NCBI RefSeq assembly: GCF_014805685.1
Contig: NC_060899.1
Coordinates: 10,260,868 to 10,324,867 of the forward strand
Direction of reading: 5' to 3'
Origin: Silurus meridionalis
Taxonomy: Eukaryota > Chordata > Actinopteri > Siluriformes > Siluridae
Length of the DNA stretch: 64,000 bases
Shown here: one piece after another, positions 35,833 to 56,850 of the stretch
Numbering within the stretch: position 1 is the stretch's first letter
Layout of the letters: each line of letters begins with the position of its first letter
The notes under the pieces: generated by a model
The model's input: the letters and a program-made list of their open reading frames with translations, nothing else
Database searches by the model: none
Told to the model about the DNA's origin: nothing
Translations under genes and position numbers: made by a program

Positions 35833-37633
35833 GCAAATGGGGTCCCGTCCATCTGCGTCGAAAAGCGACGCGAAGGGTTTCCCGTCCCTGTACGTTGAAA
35901 AGCGACGCGAAGGGGGTACCCTCGGCGTCGGATGTGGACGCCGTCGGACGCAACATCCACAGCGTCGATATGTGACGATGTGGGGTGCGAATGTGTTGGT
36001 CACGCTGCCTCGTTATCCCGTGCCTGCCATGATCACCGACAGCTGTGGCTCATTACGGATGAGACTATATAAACCCACGTTCTCGAGTCACAGGCTGTCG
36101 GTTCTTGAATGTCATGCTGGTGAATTCCCGTGGCTGCTCGACCGCCAGCATTCCCCGCTGGTTCTGTATCCCGATTCCGTTCTGTGTGGATTATTCTTTC
36201 CCTCTGGAGTTTGCTTTCGTTTTGGTGAACGCTTTTCCTTTGGATTACTCGTCCCGAGTGGATGTACTTTGAGTTGAGTGACTCTTCGTGTTTTGTGTGT
36301 GCTTTTTGGTTGTTTCTGAATTAAACATGATTGACTTACTTCCACTTCCGCGTCATGGTCGTCAGCCTGACAATACCACACCATACCGCACACGTTCACT
36401 TTAAAGACAATCACATCAACCACCTTATGTGATTACTGTTTACTGTACATAAGCATACCCTGTATTATAAGCATACACTGTATTATAAGCATACACTGTA
36501 TATACAATTCTCCTATTTTTTCCTATACATATATCTTTATCTTTATATATTTTATATTTTACATAGTTTATTGGTTTTATTTATCTGCCTTCTTTTTTTC
36601 CTTGTTTTATTTCTTCCCCCACCCTATTCCCTCTTGCCGGTCAGTTGTATAAAGCATTTCACTGCATGTCGTACTCTGTATGTATATGTATGTGACGAAT
36701 AAAATTTGATTTGATTTGATTTGATGTGTAAAATCTGGCCAATTGGCAAGTCGTGATGTCATCGACGGGTGACATTGCGTCAACCAGGAAGCTACAAAAT
36801 GGGTGAGCGATGGTAGCAACATTAGCTTCTAAAAAAGGAGAAGGTAAGGGATGCAGGGAGTATGGCCCATTGAACCAACCGAAACTGAACCAACCCGACA
36901 GTTGACGGTCCAACTAGTGGTGCTCACACCACGTGGTGAACAGATGCCATCTAGCGGCATACAACAGCAGAGAAACCAGCTGCTAGGAACTGCGCCCCCT
37001 CAGGGGCCACAGCCGCAGCTTCCATAACTCTGGGCGAGGTTGAACTGGGGTTCCCCCTGCCTGTGAGAGGAGATCCCTCCTGGGAGGAATTTCCCAAGGA
37101 GGTCCCTCCAGGAGGGACAGCAGGTCTGTGAACCACAGTCCGCCCAGCCAACGAGGTGTCACCAGGAACAGACGAGCTCCTTCCTGGCTGATTCTTTCCA
37201 GAACAGCACAAAAGGGGAAAAGGCGTACAGACGTAGCCTTGGCCACGTCTGCACCTCTGATTATCAGGGCCGCTGCACCACTGCACTGTTCGAGGAGGGG
37301 ACCACCCTTATGGTGGTTGACCCCTTTGATTTGGAATGCTCTGCTTTTGGGCTTCACACTGCCCGGTGGTGCCAGGCTGGGGCTGCACCGCCGAGCAGCC
37401 CCCAGAGAGCGGCAAGAAAAGTACCGCTGAAACGCCGCTGACTGCATTTTCGACTCCTGAAACCTATTGACTACCGCCCCTACCACGTCGCCGACCAGGC
37501 CAGAAGTAGCTATCAGGGCATTCAGCAGGAAAGCAGGAATTTCCGACAGGGTGACCACAGATGCCTTTCTGTGGCTACTAAAGCTGACATAGAGCGACAA
37601 ACGGCCCGCGCTGTTTCCTTGGTGGCTCTAAGG

Positions 37634-38270
37634 CAGGGGTTTTCAACCGGCATTGTATGTGGTCAGTGACAGCCTACATAATTTCACTATTAAAATCACT
37701 TTTTTTCCATAATTTATTTTTCCAAACATTTCCAGAATATTTGCACATTAGTAGGAAAACTGAATTTAATGAAAATATCTAAAATAATCAAACTGACACA
37801 GGATCAACTGACAAAGTGTTTGGCAGTATGTTTTAGTGAACAATACAATTCTTTTTTTTAAACCATGGCACTTTGCATCTACAAACTTAAATCATGTGGG
37901 ACAGCACTATTGGGTTTTCTCCATTTATGTCATTCAATACAGTGTGCTAATAATAAGTTCTGGATAAGTTGCCAGACAGAATTTCCAGAGCTTACAGTAA
38001 AAGCATTGAGGTGTCTTTTACACTTTCCAACTACATACCTTTGTGAGAGCGTTTTTTCCACACTGGCATATCTAAAAAACAAGTACAGGGCAGGGCTAGA
38101 ACCAGAGAATGATATGAGGCTGTCACTATGTACCACTATATCACCACAAATAGACAGACTGTGTGGAAGTCACCATGCCCAGAAATCCCACTAACAGGTA
38201 AGGAGTACAACGCGGATTACTTGTTAGTCAGAATGGTGGTCCCTGGCACAGAACCAGTTGAAAACCCCTG
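37634..38270 (+). mobile_element. hAT element relic with 8-bp target duplication
   Basis: Ends are inverted (caggggttttcaacc at 37634; agttgaaaacccctg ending 38270) and flanked by CTCTAAGG at 37626-37633 and 38271-38278. Eight-base duplications are diagnostic of hAT transposition. It retains only the 3' part of a transposase. Length 637 bases. Confidence 0.94.
37865..38194 (+). pseudogene. hAT transposase C-terminal (dimerisation) fragment
   Basis: The frame includes FPELTVKALRCLLHFPTTYL, CESVFSTLAYLKNKYRAGLE and ENDMRLSLCTTISPQIDRLC, the hAT C-terminal dimerisation region seen in ZBED/SCAND3-type proteins. The DNA-binding and most of the catalytic region are missing. Confidence 0.9.
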
Positions 38271-39075
38271 CTCTAAGGGTTAGGTCGGCAGCGCAATGAC
38301 TCCTTGATGTCATCAACACCATAGTTGAAATCCTCCTCCAACTCTCGCAGCAAGTCGGCCTGGTATGCCTGCAACACACCCATCGTGTGGAGGCAACCTG
38401 ACCTGCCGCCATGTAAACCCTGACTACTAGAGCCGAAGCGTTCGGAACGCGTTGCTTCCACTTCTCGTCGGGCCAAGCTATCTCTAGCTTTGTGACGGCT
38501 CGCGTCACTACCTCCAGGAGCTCCTCAAACAGCACAGGCTGTGAGGAGTCCGTGGGCTCTCTAGCAACTGAAAATTCTCCCTCCTTGGAGGAAGAAATAT
38601 GGAGCTCAGCGTTACATGAAGAAGGAACCGCCGAAGCGAGTGCTTTCCCTGGGGAACGGAAGCTTGGCCCAGCAGGAGAGGCTGGAGAGGACTTGTCCAT
38701 CTCCATGCCTTCTGCTAGGTCGGCCTGCGAGCCCCACGACCTTAAGCACCGCTTCGCCTCAGCAAGGGAGATCACTCTCTTTGAAGAGTGATCTCCGGGA
38801 GCGAAGAGTGCGCATAGCCATGCGGTTACAGCACGAACAATTGAGCATGCTCTACTCCCGAAGCAAACAACACAAAGTTAATTTGTGTGTGTCCCCCATA
38901 TTAAAACAAGGGCAAGGAGGAACACACATGCAAAAGTTTGTTTGCTTCTTTGCCATTGCTTGCACAGATTTACACACAAAGCGCTTATGTAGCATAAATT
39001 ACTATATTTATTCTTCCAGTGAAAAATCTCAAATATTAGGCAAAAATCCATCAGATCAACAACTAAAATGTTTTA

Positions 39076-39531
39076 CAACTCCAATTCTAAATAAGTTGGG
39101 ATCCTATGTAAAATGTAAAAACTGAATGCAATGATTTGTTTTTTAATTTAATAGATACAATAGTCAAAAAAAAAAAAAGGGACAGGGCCATGTTTGCCAC
39201 TATGTAAATCTCTTACATCTGGGAACTGAGGAGACCAGTTGCTGGGAGTATTGTAAAAATTAATGTTGTCCTATAAGTGTCTGATAGATACAGATTGGTG
39301 AAGCTCTGCCCACACTTCTGAGAGACACTGCCTCTATTGATACCTAATTATCTTGTTGTTACAGACTTTTGTTTTTGTTCCTTGAAATAGTAATTTCCTC
39401 ATTTTAAACATTCAATATGTTCTTTATGTTCTACTGTGAAAAAAATTAATGGTTTTATGAGATTTGCAAATCAGTGCATTCTGTTTTTATTTACATTTTA
39501 CAGTGTCCCAACATTTTTGGAATTGCCGTTG
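39076..39531. mobile_element. Tc1/mariner-type MITE
   Basis: Left caactccaattctaaataag and right cattttacagtgtcccaaca ... ggaattgccgttg are inverted copies, with ataagttggga matched by tcccaacattt. TA flanks both ends (39074-39075, 39532-39533). The left arm also repeats the tgaatgcaatgattt theme of the right arm. Non-coding. Confidence 0.88.
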
Positions 39532-39539
39532 TAATTAAT

Positions 39540-41013
39540 CACTAATTTTCTCAGCAAAATCAACTTGTGTACATAATCTCTTACCTACACATCTCTTTAA
39601 ACAGACAGTGCCAGATACAAACCTCTATAAAAAATAAACTGTTCTTTCCTAAACACTGACTAGTAACAAAATCCATCAAACTAGCAATATCCACCACAAT
39701 CCTGTACATGAACCCTGACAGCTTCACTTATATGCCAATATTTTATCTCCCCTTTATCTCTAAGATCCTAGAAAAGGTTGTAGCACAGAATTTTTGTCAT
39801 GGTTGAACATGGCATGGGAGTATGGGTTACATCAGCCACTGTAGTGAACATACACTCATGTCACATGACTGCACCTGATTGACATTTTAATGAGTATTGG
39901 TATTTAAGTCACATCTTGAAATTACAGTCTAATCTCTTCTTAGTGGTAATTGTTGTCTGTCACTACTAATGTTATTATACTTTTACATTGCCTCACTATT
40001 TTTTTGTTTCATCACCTTTACGTTTTATGAATTTTCATTTGTAATGAATGAAATTTTTGTCTCTACCATGGCAGAAAACTCCTTGCTCCACTTTGGCTGT
40101 CACTTTACTGCCTTGGTTGGCCAAAGGTATCACTCTGCCTAACTCTTCTGCTGAGGACATCACTCCTTCCCCTTCCTTTGTAATATTCATTGCTCTCGTT
40201 CTTTCTTTGTGAAGGGCGTTGCTCCCCTCTCTGGCCCTGCCGAGGATGTATTTTCAGACTGGAATCTCTCAGAGAATTTTCCCTTCCAGGTTCCTTCTAG
40301 GTTGCTAAGAAAGGATAAATAAAAAAATTTATTACAAATGTATAGTGAATTTTTTTTTAAGTTGCTCAGTGACAGTATCCATTATGGCCACATTAAAACA
40401 AAACTGAATTCAACTGACTTTGAGAACATGTGTGTGCCCACACTTCCTATGGGAAGGGAGAGGGATTTCCTGTCCTGTACTTCCTTAGTACCTCAGTGAC
40501 CATTGAGTGCTGTCATTTGTGGCATTTATAGGCACATAAATAGACACATGTGCACAGATTTATATGGCACATAAACACACACATGCACAATTGCATTAAT
40601 ACATTCAAGTTAAGCACAGCACAGCACAGCCTGTTAAATAAGGACATTGCTATTGAGCAGATTTTCTTTAGAAATAAAATGTAAATAATAGTAAATCTGT
40701 TGTTGCTCTAGTGCAACCCTTACTTTTTATGTTTCCTTCCTAATCAAAATCCATTGCCAACAAAGAACAGTTGCCTTTATGTCCACTAAGTGATTGAAAT
40801 TAGACAAAGATTGAGGACGTATTTACTGCACTGTATGTGGCTTTCAATCTTACAGCAGCACACATTTATTCATATTTCCCCTATATATCAATTGTACAAT
40901 CTTCATAAAACACAATGCAATAGAATATTGCAAAACTAAACATTTTCAAATATCTTATTGTTTACCAAGGTATGCTATGTTAAACATTTCACATAGAATA
41001 CAAAACCCAACAG

Positions 41014-41078
<65 letters not shown>

Positions 41079-41934
41079 AACACACACAGACCAATAAATC
41101 TTCCATTTGACTATTTATAAGTTTTAAATTTACTTACATGCATCTCTTTCAGGTACATGTGTATCAGCACTACATTTTCTTTTGTTCCCTTTAATTAAGG
41201 GCTCCTATTCATCTCCTTGTCTCTGTTTTGCCTGTTTGCTCTCTACTTGCTGCTCAATAGACTTTCAGAGAATGCATCTGCTTTTTGATGTCTTGTGAGT
41301 AAGAGAGAAAAACTTACCAACTTCCTGCCATTCTCTGATTGGCTATGTGAAGTGCCTCCTGGTGCTTTGTGTATTGTATGCTTATACGCACACACATATA
41401 TGTATGCTGTGGGAGAGAATGTGTCACAAATTATCATTTCAATTTCCATTACATTTCAGTTTACTTTGCAATATTAAAAAGACTGAAAATTCTAAAAGAT
41501 TTTTGAATGTAAAGTGGAATTTGGAAAACTGTGAGGCTAGTAGTTTTGTATAGATAGTATTTGTGCTGATTTTATTAAATAAATTACATTTATATTTATC
41601 ATGTATCACCTTTTATCCTAATCTAATTGTTGAAATAAATGCAATTTGCTTTATTGGCTCCTAACTTTCTATATCTTGCAATAAAGTGGTTTCAAATGAC
41701 AAAATAACTAGACACTAAATACAGTACAACTGAATGTGGTTTCTAGAGGCGTACAGACATCAAAGCAAAAAAGTGACACTCTTACTGATTGCTCGTACAA
41801 TGCCTCTAGTACAACCTGTAACCAATAATCAACCCCATGCTGAGAGAAGAAAAGAGAATATCTTTTTGGTCAAGACTAATTCGATTACCATCTATCTTGT
41901 ATATTCTCAAAAGTACTTTTATTTCTAGTAAATT

Positions 41935-41935
<1 letters not shown>
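39540..41935. other. Intergenic DNA, no gene recognised
   Basis: AT-rich sequence with a (CA)n array. A pyrimidine-rich block at about 40070-40330 may be a degraded repeat of unknown family. Short frames at 41243-41553 have no recognisable domain. Confidence 0.5.
41014..41076. repeat. (CA)n microsatellite
   Basis: About 62 bases of CA. Confidence 0.97.
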
Positions 41936-42720
<785 letters not shown>

Positions 42721-42724
42721 TGGA

Positions 42725-43020
42725 TTTGGACTGTAATTAATATAAACAGTCTAAAATGGCCTAATTTTGCTGCAATTTGCATGAATAGTTCTGCATTTTA
42801 GAAACTATCACTGTACAGCACTTCACAACAATGATGGAACTATAATGAATGATATTCTGTGCCACCAAGATGAGGATGGGTTACCTTTTAAGATTTTAAA
42901 AAACCTTGAGAGCTAACATATCAATTCATATTTTATAATATATTTATCTCTGTAAAGCTCTGTAAAGACATGGCCATTGTTTAAAACACTATACAAATAA
43001 AACTGAATTGAATTTAGTTC
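42725..43020 (-). repeat. Dispersed repeat copy
   Basis: Contains caagatgaggatgggttacc and ends with ctatacaaataaaactgaat and tgaattta, the same family and orientation as 2148-2460. Confidence 0.65.
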
Positions 43021-43129
43021 AGTTAGTATATTATTACCTTATTGAGGAATATATTATCTTTATAGTTATTATAGTTATTATTAAGATGATGATGATTATT
43101 ATTATTGGTGGTGGTGCTTTCGGTGTTAA

Positions 43130-43307
43130 TCGGTACACGGCGCTAGACGCCTTGGCTAGTCAGAGAGCACGAGCAGAAGAAGTCGAGTTCTGCCCTATTA
43201 CGTCATCATCAAGGCGCAGGAATCTGCTGGCGAGTTTTCGGCCAACAGGCTGGTTAAATGTTTAGATATTTTAAAATTAAACCACATATTCAATCATTGT
43301 AATATTT
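43130..43307 (+). promoter_or_regulatory. CpG-rich slc48a1 promoter/5' UTR with a CRE-like site
   Basis: A CpG-containing stretch (cggcgctagacgcc, cgagttc) precedes the slc48a1 start codon in an otherwise AT-rich region. It contains TTACGTCATC at 43198-43207, which matches the half-consensus bound by CREB/ATF factors. Promoter function is inferred from position and composition. Confidence 0.5.
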
Positions 43308-44635
43308 ATGGCACCGAACAGGACGTACTTAAGTATTGCCTATGCTACATTCGGCATGCTGGTGGGAGTTTCGGCTTTTATAGTTTGGAATGTTGTTTAC
43401 AGACAGCCGTGGACTGCGGCTATGGGCGGGTTATCAGGTAAACACGGAGCTGGTTATGGCGAGCTGTGTGTACTTATATTAAAATCTAAATATTAACATG
43501 TCATCTTGTATAAAAAGTGCTGAATATTCCATGTGACACTTCTACTTCATTAGCTTAAGTCATAACGCGATAATTGATACTAGCGGTCAACTAACAGCCA
43601 TTAAATACAAATTTAGTTTCCATGGTCATAGTTATACGTCCTTATTCCTCCCTAATCGCCATCCTCGTCCCTCATCAACAACCTAATCCCTCATAGGCAT
43701 CCTCGTCCATCATCGACAACATTGTATCTAATCGGCATCGTTCTTCCTCATCGCCATCCTCGTTCCTCATCTACCTCATCACTAATCATTATCCTTCTTC
43801 CTCATTTACCTCATCTCTTACCACCATCCTCGTTCCTCATCTACCTCATCACTAATCATTATCCTTCTTCCTCATTTACCTCATCTCTTACCACCATCCT
43901 CGTTCCTCATCTACCTCATCACTATCCCCAGAGGACATGCCTTTCTTTTTCTGTATTTGCTTTATTTATTAGTATGCTTCAGATTTACAATATCAAAAGC
44001 TATTATTTGATGATTTCACTTGGTTGCACAATCACGAGGGGTTTTTACAGCAAAACGTGTCCGATTTTTTTCTGTTACTACATTTCTCTCTCTGTCTGTC
44101 TGTCTGGCTGTCTGTCTGTCTGTCTGTCTGTTTTAAGGAGTGCTGGCCCTTTGGGTGCTGGTCACACACATCATGTACCTGCAGGATTACTGGCGCACAT
44201 GGCTGAAAGGACTCAAGCTGTTCATGATTATCAGTTCAATTTTTTCCATGTTAGCTGTTGCTGCTTTTGCAACGTTTATGACTCTTGCTATTACACAAAA
44301 TCAAGGTGAGATTATAACGTTTGTGCATGTATGTTTTGAGTTCACACTCGCTACACTTTTACAATATAGATGAAGCATGTATGGTTGCTATTTAGTGAAA
44401 AGTTTGTCAAGTGTATATATAATCAATAGAGTGTGTGATTGTGATCTGAAACTATGTAAGAACTTTGTTTAATGGCACTAATCTGTTTATATTTTCAGAA
44501 CTTTCAGACACCAGGAGTTTTTATCTGTCCTGTGTTTGGAGCTTCTTGACGCTGAAATGGGCTTTTCTCCTTGGCTTGTATTCTTACCGCTACCACCAGG
44601 AGTTTGCTGACATAAGCATCCTCAGTGACTTTTGA
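43308..44635 (+). CDS. slc48a1: Haem transporter HRG1 (SLC48A1)
   Basis: HRG1 moves haem from lysosomes and endosomes into the cytosol; in macrophages it recycles haem from red cells. Three coding exons, 43308-43437, 44138-44305 and 44499-44635, give 435 nt: 144 residues, against 146 in human. Exon 1 reads [20 protein letters not shown] and [14 protein letters not shown]. Exon 2 carries [21 protein letters not shown], with the conserved His of transmembrane segment 2, and exon 3 ends [11 protein letters not shown], the conserved C-terminus with a lysosomal sorting-type signal. Four hydrophobic segments are evident. The loop reading ITRHQ in human reads ITQNQ here, so a His is replaced. AATAAA signals at 45484 and 46001 suggest a 3' UTR of up to about 1.4 kb. 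The exon 2 acceptor sits against a TCTG microsatellite. Teleosts may carry two copies; which one this is cannot be told here. Confidence 0.96.
43754..43923 (+). repeat. 70-bp minisatellite in slc48a1 intron 1
   Basis: The unit starting ccatcctcgttcctcatcta repeats with starts at 43754, 43824 and 43894, a period of 70 bases, about 2.4 near-identical copies. Looser copies of the cctcatc theme extend back to about 43640. The strand is strongly pyrimidine-rich. No function is evident. Confidence 0.85.
44088..44137 (+). repeat. (TCTG)n microsatellite abutting slc48a1 exon 2 acceptor
   Basis: A short TCTG array (ctctctgtctgtctgtctgg...) runs into ttttaag and the exon start at 44138. It supplies the pyrimidine tract for slc48a1 exon 2. 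Confidence 0.85.
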
Positions 44636-46020
44636 ATAACTACCATTCTGGAACTGTCTGAACAAGTCTGTTGTCTCTTAGTAGCTTTATTTGTTTGTCA
44701 GGAAGTGGGTTTAGCAGCAGGACTTACCACACAGGAATAAGTCAAACAGTTTTTCTTTCATATTAATGCCACCAATAATACTTACAACTCTTCATATGTT
44801 AGGCATATTTCTCAGATTCTATATATATGTATATATACATTACATTCCTTTTACATACACCAGCATAAAAAATCACCTGGTTTGTATTAATCTATTCCGG
44901 CCTTTGCCTTTGTTTCAGTATCAACTGATCTGCACACAGCAATTTGAAAGCTAAGCTAGCTAAGTTACAAAAACTCTAATCCTTTTTTTTTTTTATGTTT
45001 TCATTTTTTATTTGTCTACACTTGCTCATCAGCAAAGATTGATGTATCATTAGTGTAGTGTATGTTTTTTTGTCAGCAAAATGCACTTATCCCCAAATCT
45101 GGGACATCCTCAAATGCCATGTTACTCTATTTTAGTAGGACATATAGGTCTATGTAGTACTATGTAGACAAGTATTATAATAATATTATAATTTTATTAT
45201 AATATTTGTTGCACAATGTTATACTAAAACAATAGTAAAAACTTGTCTAGATCAAATAATGATTATTTTTGTTAATTTTTTTTTTGTGTGTACATGGTAC
45301 AACTACATATAATAAGGATTATCATCTGTATGTATTTTCAGAGATGGTTCTCTTCAAAAGTATTTGAACAACAAGGCCAATTCTCTTGTGTTTGCTATGC
45401 ACTGAAGACATTTGGGTTGAACTTGTTTTGAGCAAAGTTGCCATGGTAAAAGTTGTTGAGCACATCTAGATGGAAAAATCTGTAATAAAAAGCAGACATT
45501 ATGCCCTTTAGTCTCATATCAATGTTTTGATCTCAAACCCAATTGCCTTTTCGTTTAGCAGTAACAAAATAATTAACCTTATCATTGTAATACTTTTATA
45601 GAGGACTATTTTTATTAAAGTTTTCCAAATATGCATATTTTTGAGACATTAATACATTGCTTTCTTCTTATTGAAAAGTTTCTCATTCTAGGTGAGTTGT
45701 CTTTGCCTAAGTGTGGGTTTTTTTTTGTGCTACCATAATATTGTATGCATGTATGAGGGGAAATTATTGCTGTACAGTACAGAGTTCTACAAATGTTACT
45801 AAATGTTATTTATTGTGCATTGGCACACTTTTAACTACAGCTACATCTCCACAATGTATTTGTGTAAATTTTACATTGAATTTTGATTTCGGAATGTCCT
45901 GTGTCCTAGTCCTGTGAAAATATGTAGGTTTGTACAGACATCTTTATTTAAAAAAAATATTATAATTCTAATGATCTTGAAGATGTATATATTTAAGAAC
46001 AATAAATCAATTATTCATAT
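44636..46020 (+). other. slc48a1: Probable slc48a1 3' untranslated region
   Basis: No further coding exon was seen between the slc48a1 stop and 46.0 kb. AATAAA hexamers at 45484-45489 and 46001-46006 are candidate polyadenylation signals. The length is consistent with the long human SLC48A1 3' UTR. No obvious transposon falls in this interval. Confidence 0.5.
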
Positions 46021-46366
46021 TGTTTGAGTTATTTAAGAAAAACCTCAAGGCTGTACTGAAGGACTTTGTCAAACAAGGATAACATTCAAAACCGCTATAA
46101 GCTCCACCCTTTATAACTTTACCAGCAAGATATTAAAATCATGGCAGTAATGATCTGAAACCATTCTAAGCTTCCAACACTACAATATATTATCAGAAAC
46201 AGAACAACATTGAAAAAGGTAAACTTTATTTTTTATTTTTGCCATTTAGTCTTTATTACGCTCATTGTTGACATGTAAACCTTAATGCAAAATGACATAT
46301 CTAACCTTTTTTAGTCATTTGTTCCAGAATTGTTTTATATACAGTCATTCTTGATTTTAACCATGA

Positions 46367-46368
<2 letters not shown>

Positions 46369-46441
<73 letters not shown>
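46369..46441. repeat. (TA)n microsatellite
   Basis: About 72 bases of TA flanking the MITE at 46442. Confidence 0.97.
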
Positions 46442-46444
<3 letters not shown>

Positions 46445-46798
46445 TACAGACCAAAAGTTTGGACACACATTCTCATTCAAAGAGTTTTCTTTATTTTAAT
46501 GACTACGAAAATTGTAGAGTCACACTGAAGGCATCAAAACTATGAATTAACACGTGGAATTATATACATAACAAAAAAGTGTGAAACAACTGAAAATATG
46601 TCATATTGTATGAACCTACAATACACAATAACCTACAATATGACATATTTTCAGTTCACTTTTTTGTTATGTATATAATTCCACATGTGTTAATTTATAG
46701 TTTTGATGCCTTCAGTGTGACTCTACAATTTTCGTAGTCATGAAAATAAAGAAAACTCTTTGAATGAGAAGGTGTGTCCAAAATTTTGGTCTGTACTG
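46442..46798. mobile_element. Palindromic Tc1-like MITE
   Basis: Left end cagtacagaccaaaagtttg mirrors right end ttttggtctgtactg, and the entire element is an almost perfect hairpin (caaaactatgaattaacacg against gtgttaatttatagttttg). A related copy is at 54647-55032. Upstream of slc26a9. Confidence 0.92.
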
Positions 46799-47068
46799 TG
46801 TATATATATATATACACACATGCATATATTTATTCATATGAATTCTAACCTGCTGTTCTGCCAAATGAATGATGATGGTTTACATTTACACTTTACATTT
46901 ACACTATCTTTAACATTTTTTAATATTTTTAAAAACTAGTATAAAGCTAGTGTGATTGTGCTAGTATAAATGCACTGGTCAAACAAATGCTCTCAAGGTC
47001 AGATAAGGACCTCTAAAAGCTGTACAAAAGAATCAGCACACACGCAAATTTTATCAGTGCGCGCACAC

Positions 47069-47071
<3 letters not shown>

Positions 47072-47116
<45 letters not shown>
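47072..47116. repeat. (CA)n microsatellite
   Basis: About 44 bases of CA, 125 bases upstream of the slc26a9 start codon. Confidence 0.96.
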
Positions 47117-47121
<5 letters not shown>

Positions 47122-47240
47122 ATGTTAATGTATGAATATAAATCATCAAGCAAGTAAATATGACATGCTTGATGTACTATTATATTAATATTATCATATC
47201 TCGTATGTATTGAATGATTTTGGTTGATCTATCTAGTGCA

Positions 47241-56410
<9,170 letters not shown>

Positions 56411-56850
56411 CTGCTCAGAAGAACATTTTGAAAGTAGCTGGTTTGTCTTGACAGCATTATAACATATTTGATTTATTTTAAAATAATGTAGGATTGAAGG
56501 GCCTGGAAATATATGCTGCAGTGCCTTTATAAAGAACTGCATAGTGTACATGTTGTTCATTGGTTTACCAGTAGAGGGAGGAAATCTAGAACCTGCCGAT
56601 AATATCTGTAGACCAAAGTAGGCCCATTGTGATCTTTGATTCTATGATCCGCCATGTTATATATATTTGAAGGGTGGAAAAAAGTTAACAACTTGTGAAT
56701 AAATAAGGCCTGGCTTCCTTTCTTTTAATAGAGGTCACAATGGAATAGCTACATTAGGCATAGAACTTTTGTACAAAATATATGTGTATTGTACAATAAA
56801 TTGGTTTGTTTCTCATTGTACTATACGTTTCACTATAACTTTGAAAATAA
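56411..56850 (+). other. slc26a9: Probable slc26a9-like 3' UTR
   Basis: This AT-rich stretch after the stop codon has AATAAA at 56698-56703 and 56795-56800, candidate polyadenylation signals. No reading frame of interest or transposon was recognised in it. Confidence 0.45.

Larger units (their letters stand above)
35481..35993. repeat. Long inverted repeat inside the LTR
   Basis: The left arm (about 35481-35630; atcgacgctgtggatgttgc, acgccgagggtaccctc) is the reverse complement of the right arm (about 35837-35993; gagg-free gtaccctcggcgt, gcaacatccacagcgtcgat). The arms are about 150 bases, near-identical for over 90 bases. The right arm contains two direct copies of gaaaagcgacgcgaaggg. The spacer holds a second small palindrome and telomere-like repeats. 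Confidence 0.88.
35395..36372 (+). mobile_element. Solo LTR with 5-bp target duplication and telomere-like core
   Basis: Starts TGTCAGG and ends CCTGACA (the TG...CA rule) and is flanked by ATACC at 35390-35394 and 36373-36377. Both are hallmarks of LTR retrotransposon integration followed by recombination between LTRs. It contains a TATA box (tatataaa, 36066) and ATTAAA (36320), so plus orientation is likely. Within it are long inverted arms and CCCTAA repeats. No internal retroelement genes remain; Ty3/gypsy origin is plausible but unproven. Confidence 0.88.
32516..36725 (+). mobile_element. L2/Rex-type (jockey-like) LINE interrupted by a solo LTR
   Basis: A long EN-RT open frame, a C-terminal remnant to 35251, a 3' UTR split by an LTR (35395-36372), and a 3' tail of ATTTG repeats at about 36702-36725. 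The 5' border is not defined and no target duplication was resolved. Confidence 0.85.
36730..38880 (-). mobile_element. DIRS-like retroelement relic interrupted by a hAT element
   Basis: Minus-strand frames on both sides of the hAT insertion belong to one relic: gag-like EVVTRAVTKLEIAWPDEKW (about 38560-38450), then after the insertion ALIATSGLVGDVVGAVVNRF and ESKMQSAAFQRYF (about 37540-37430), then LLEGPPWEIPPRRDLLSQAG (about 37100). These resemble gag and pol segments of fish DIRS-type elements. Frameshifts abound. Identification is from remembered family motifs; outer ends are uncertain. Confidence 0.65.

Noticed and set aside
36112..36423. Open frames in the LTR as genes
   Set aside because: They lie inside a solo LTR between its TATA and polyadenylation signals and have no domain.
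43754..43923. CRISPR-like array
   Set aside because: A simple 70-base tandem minisatellite without spacers in a vertebrate intron.
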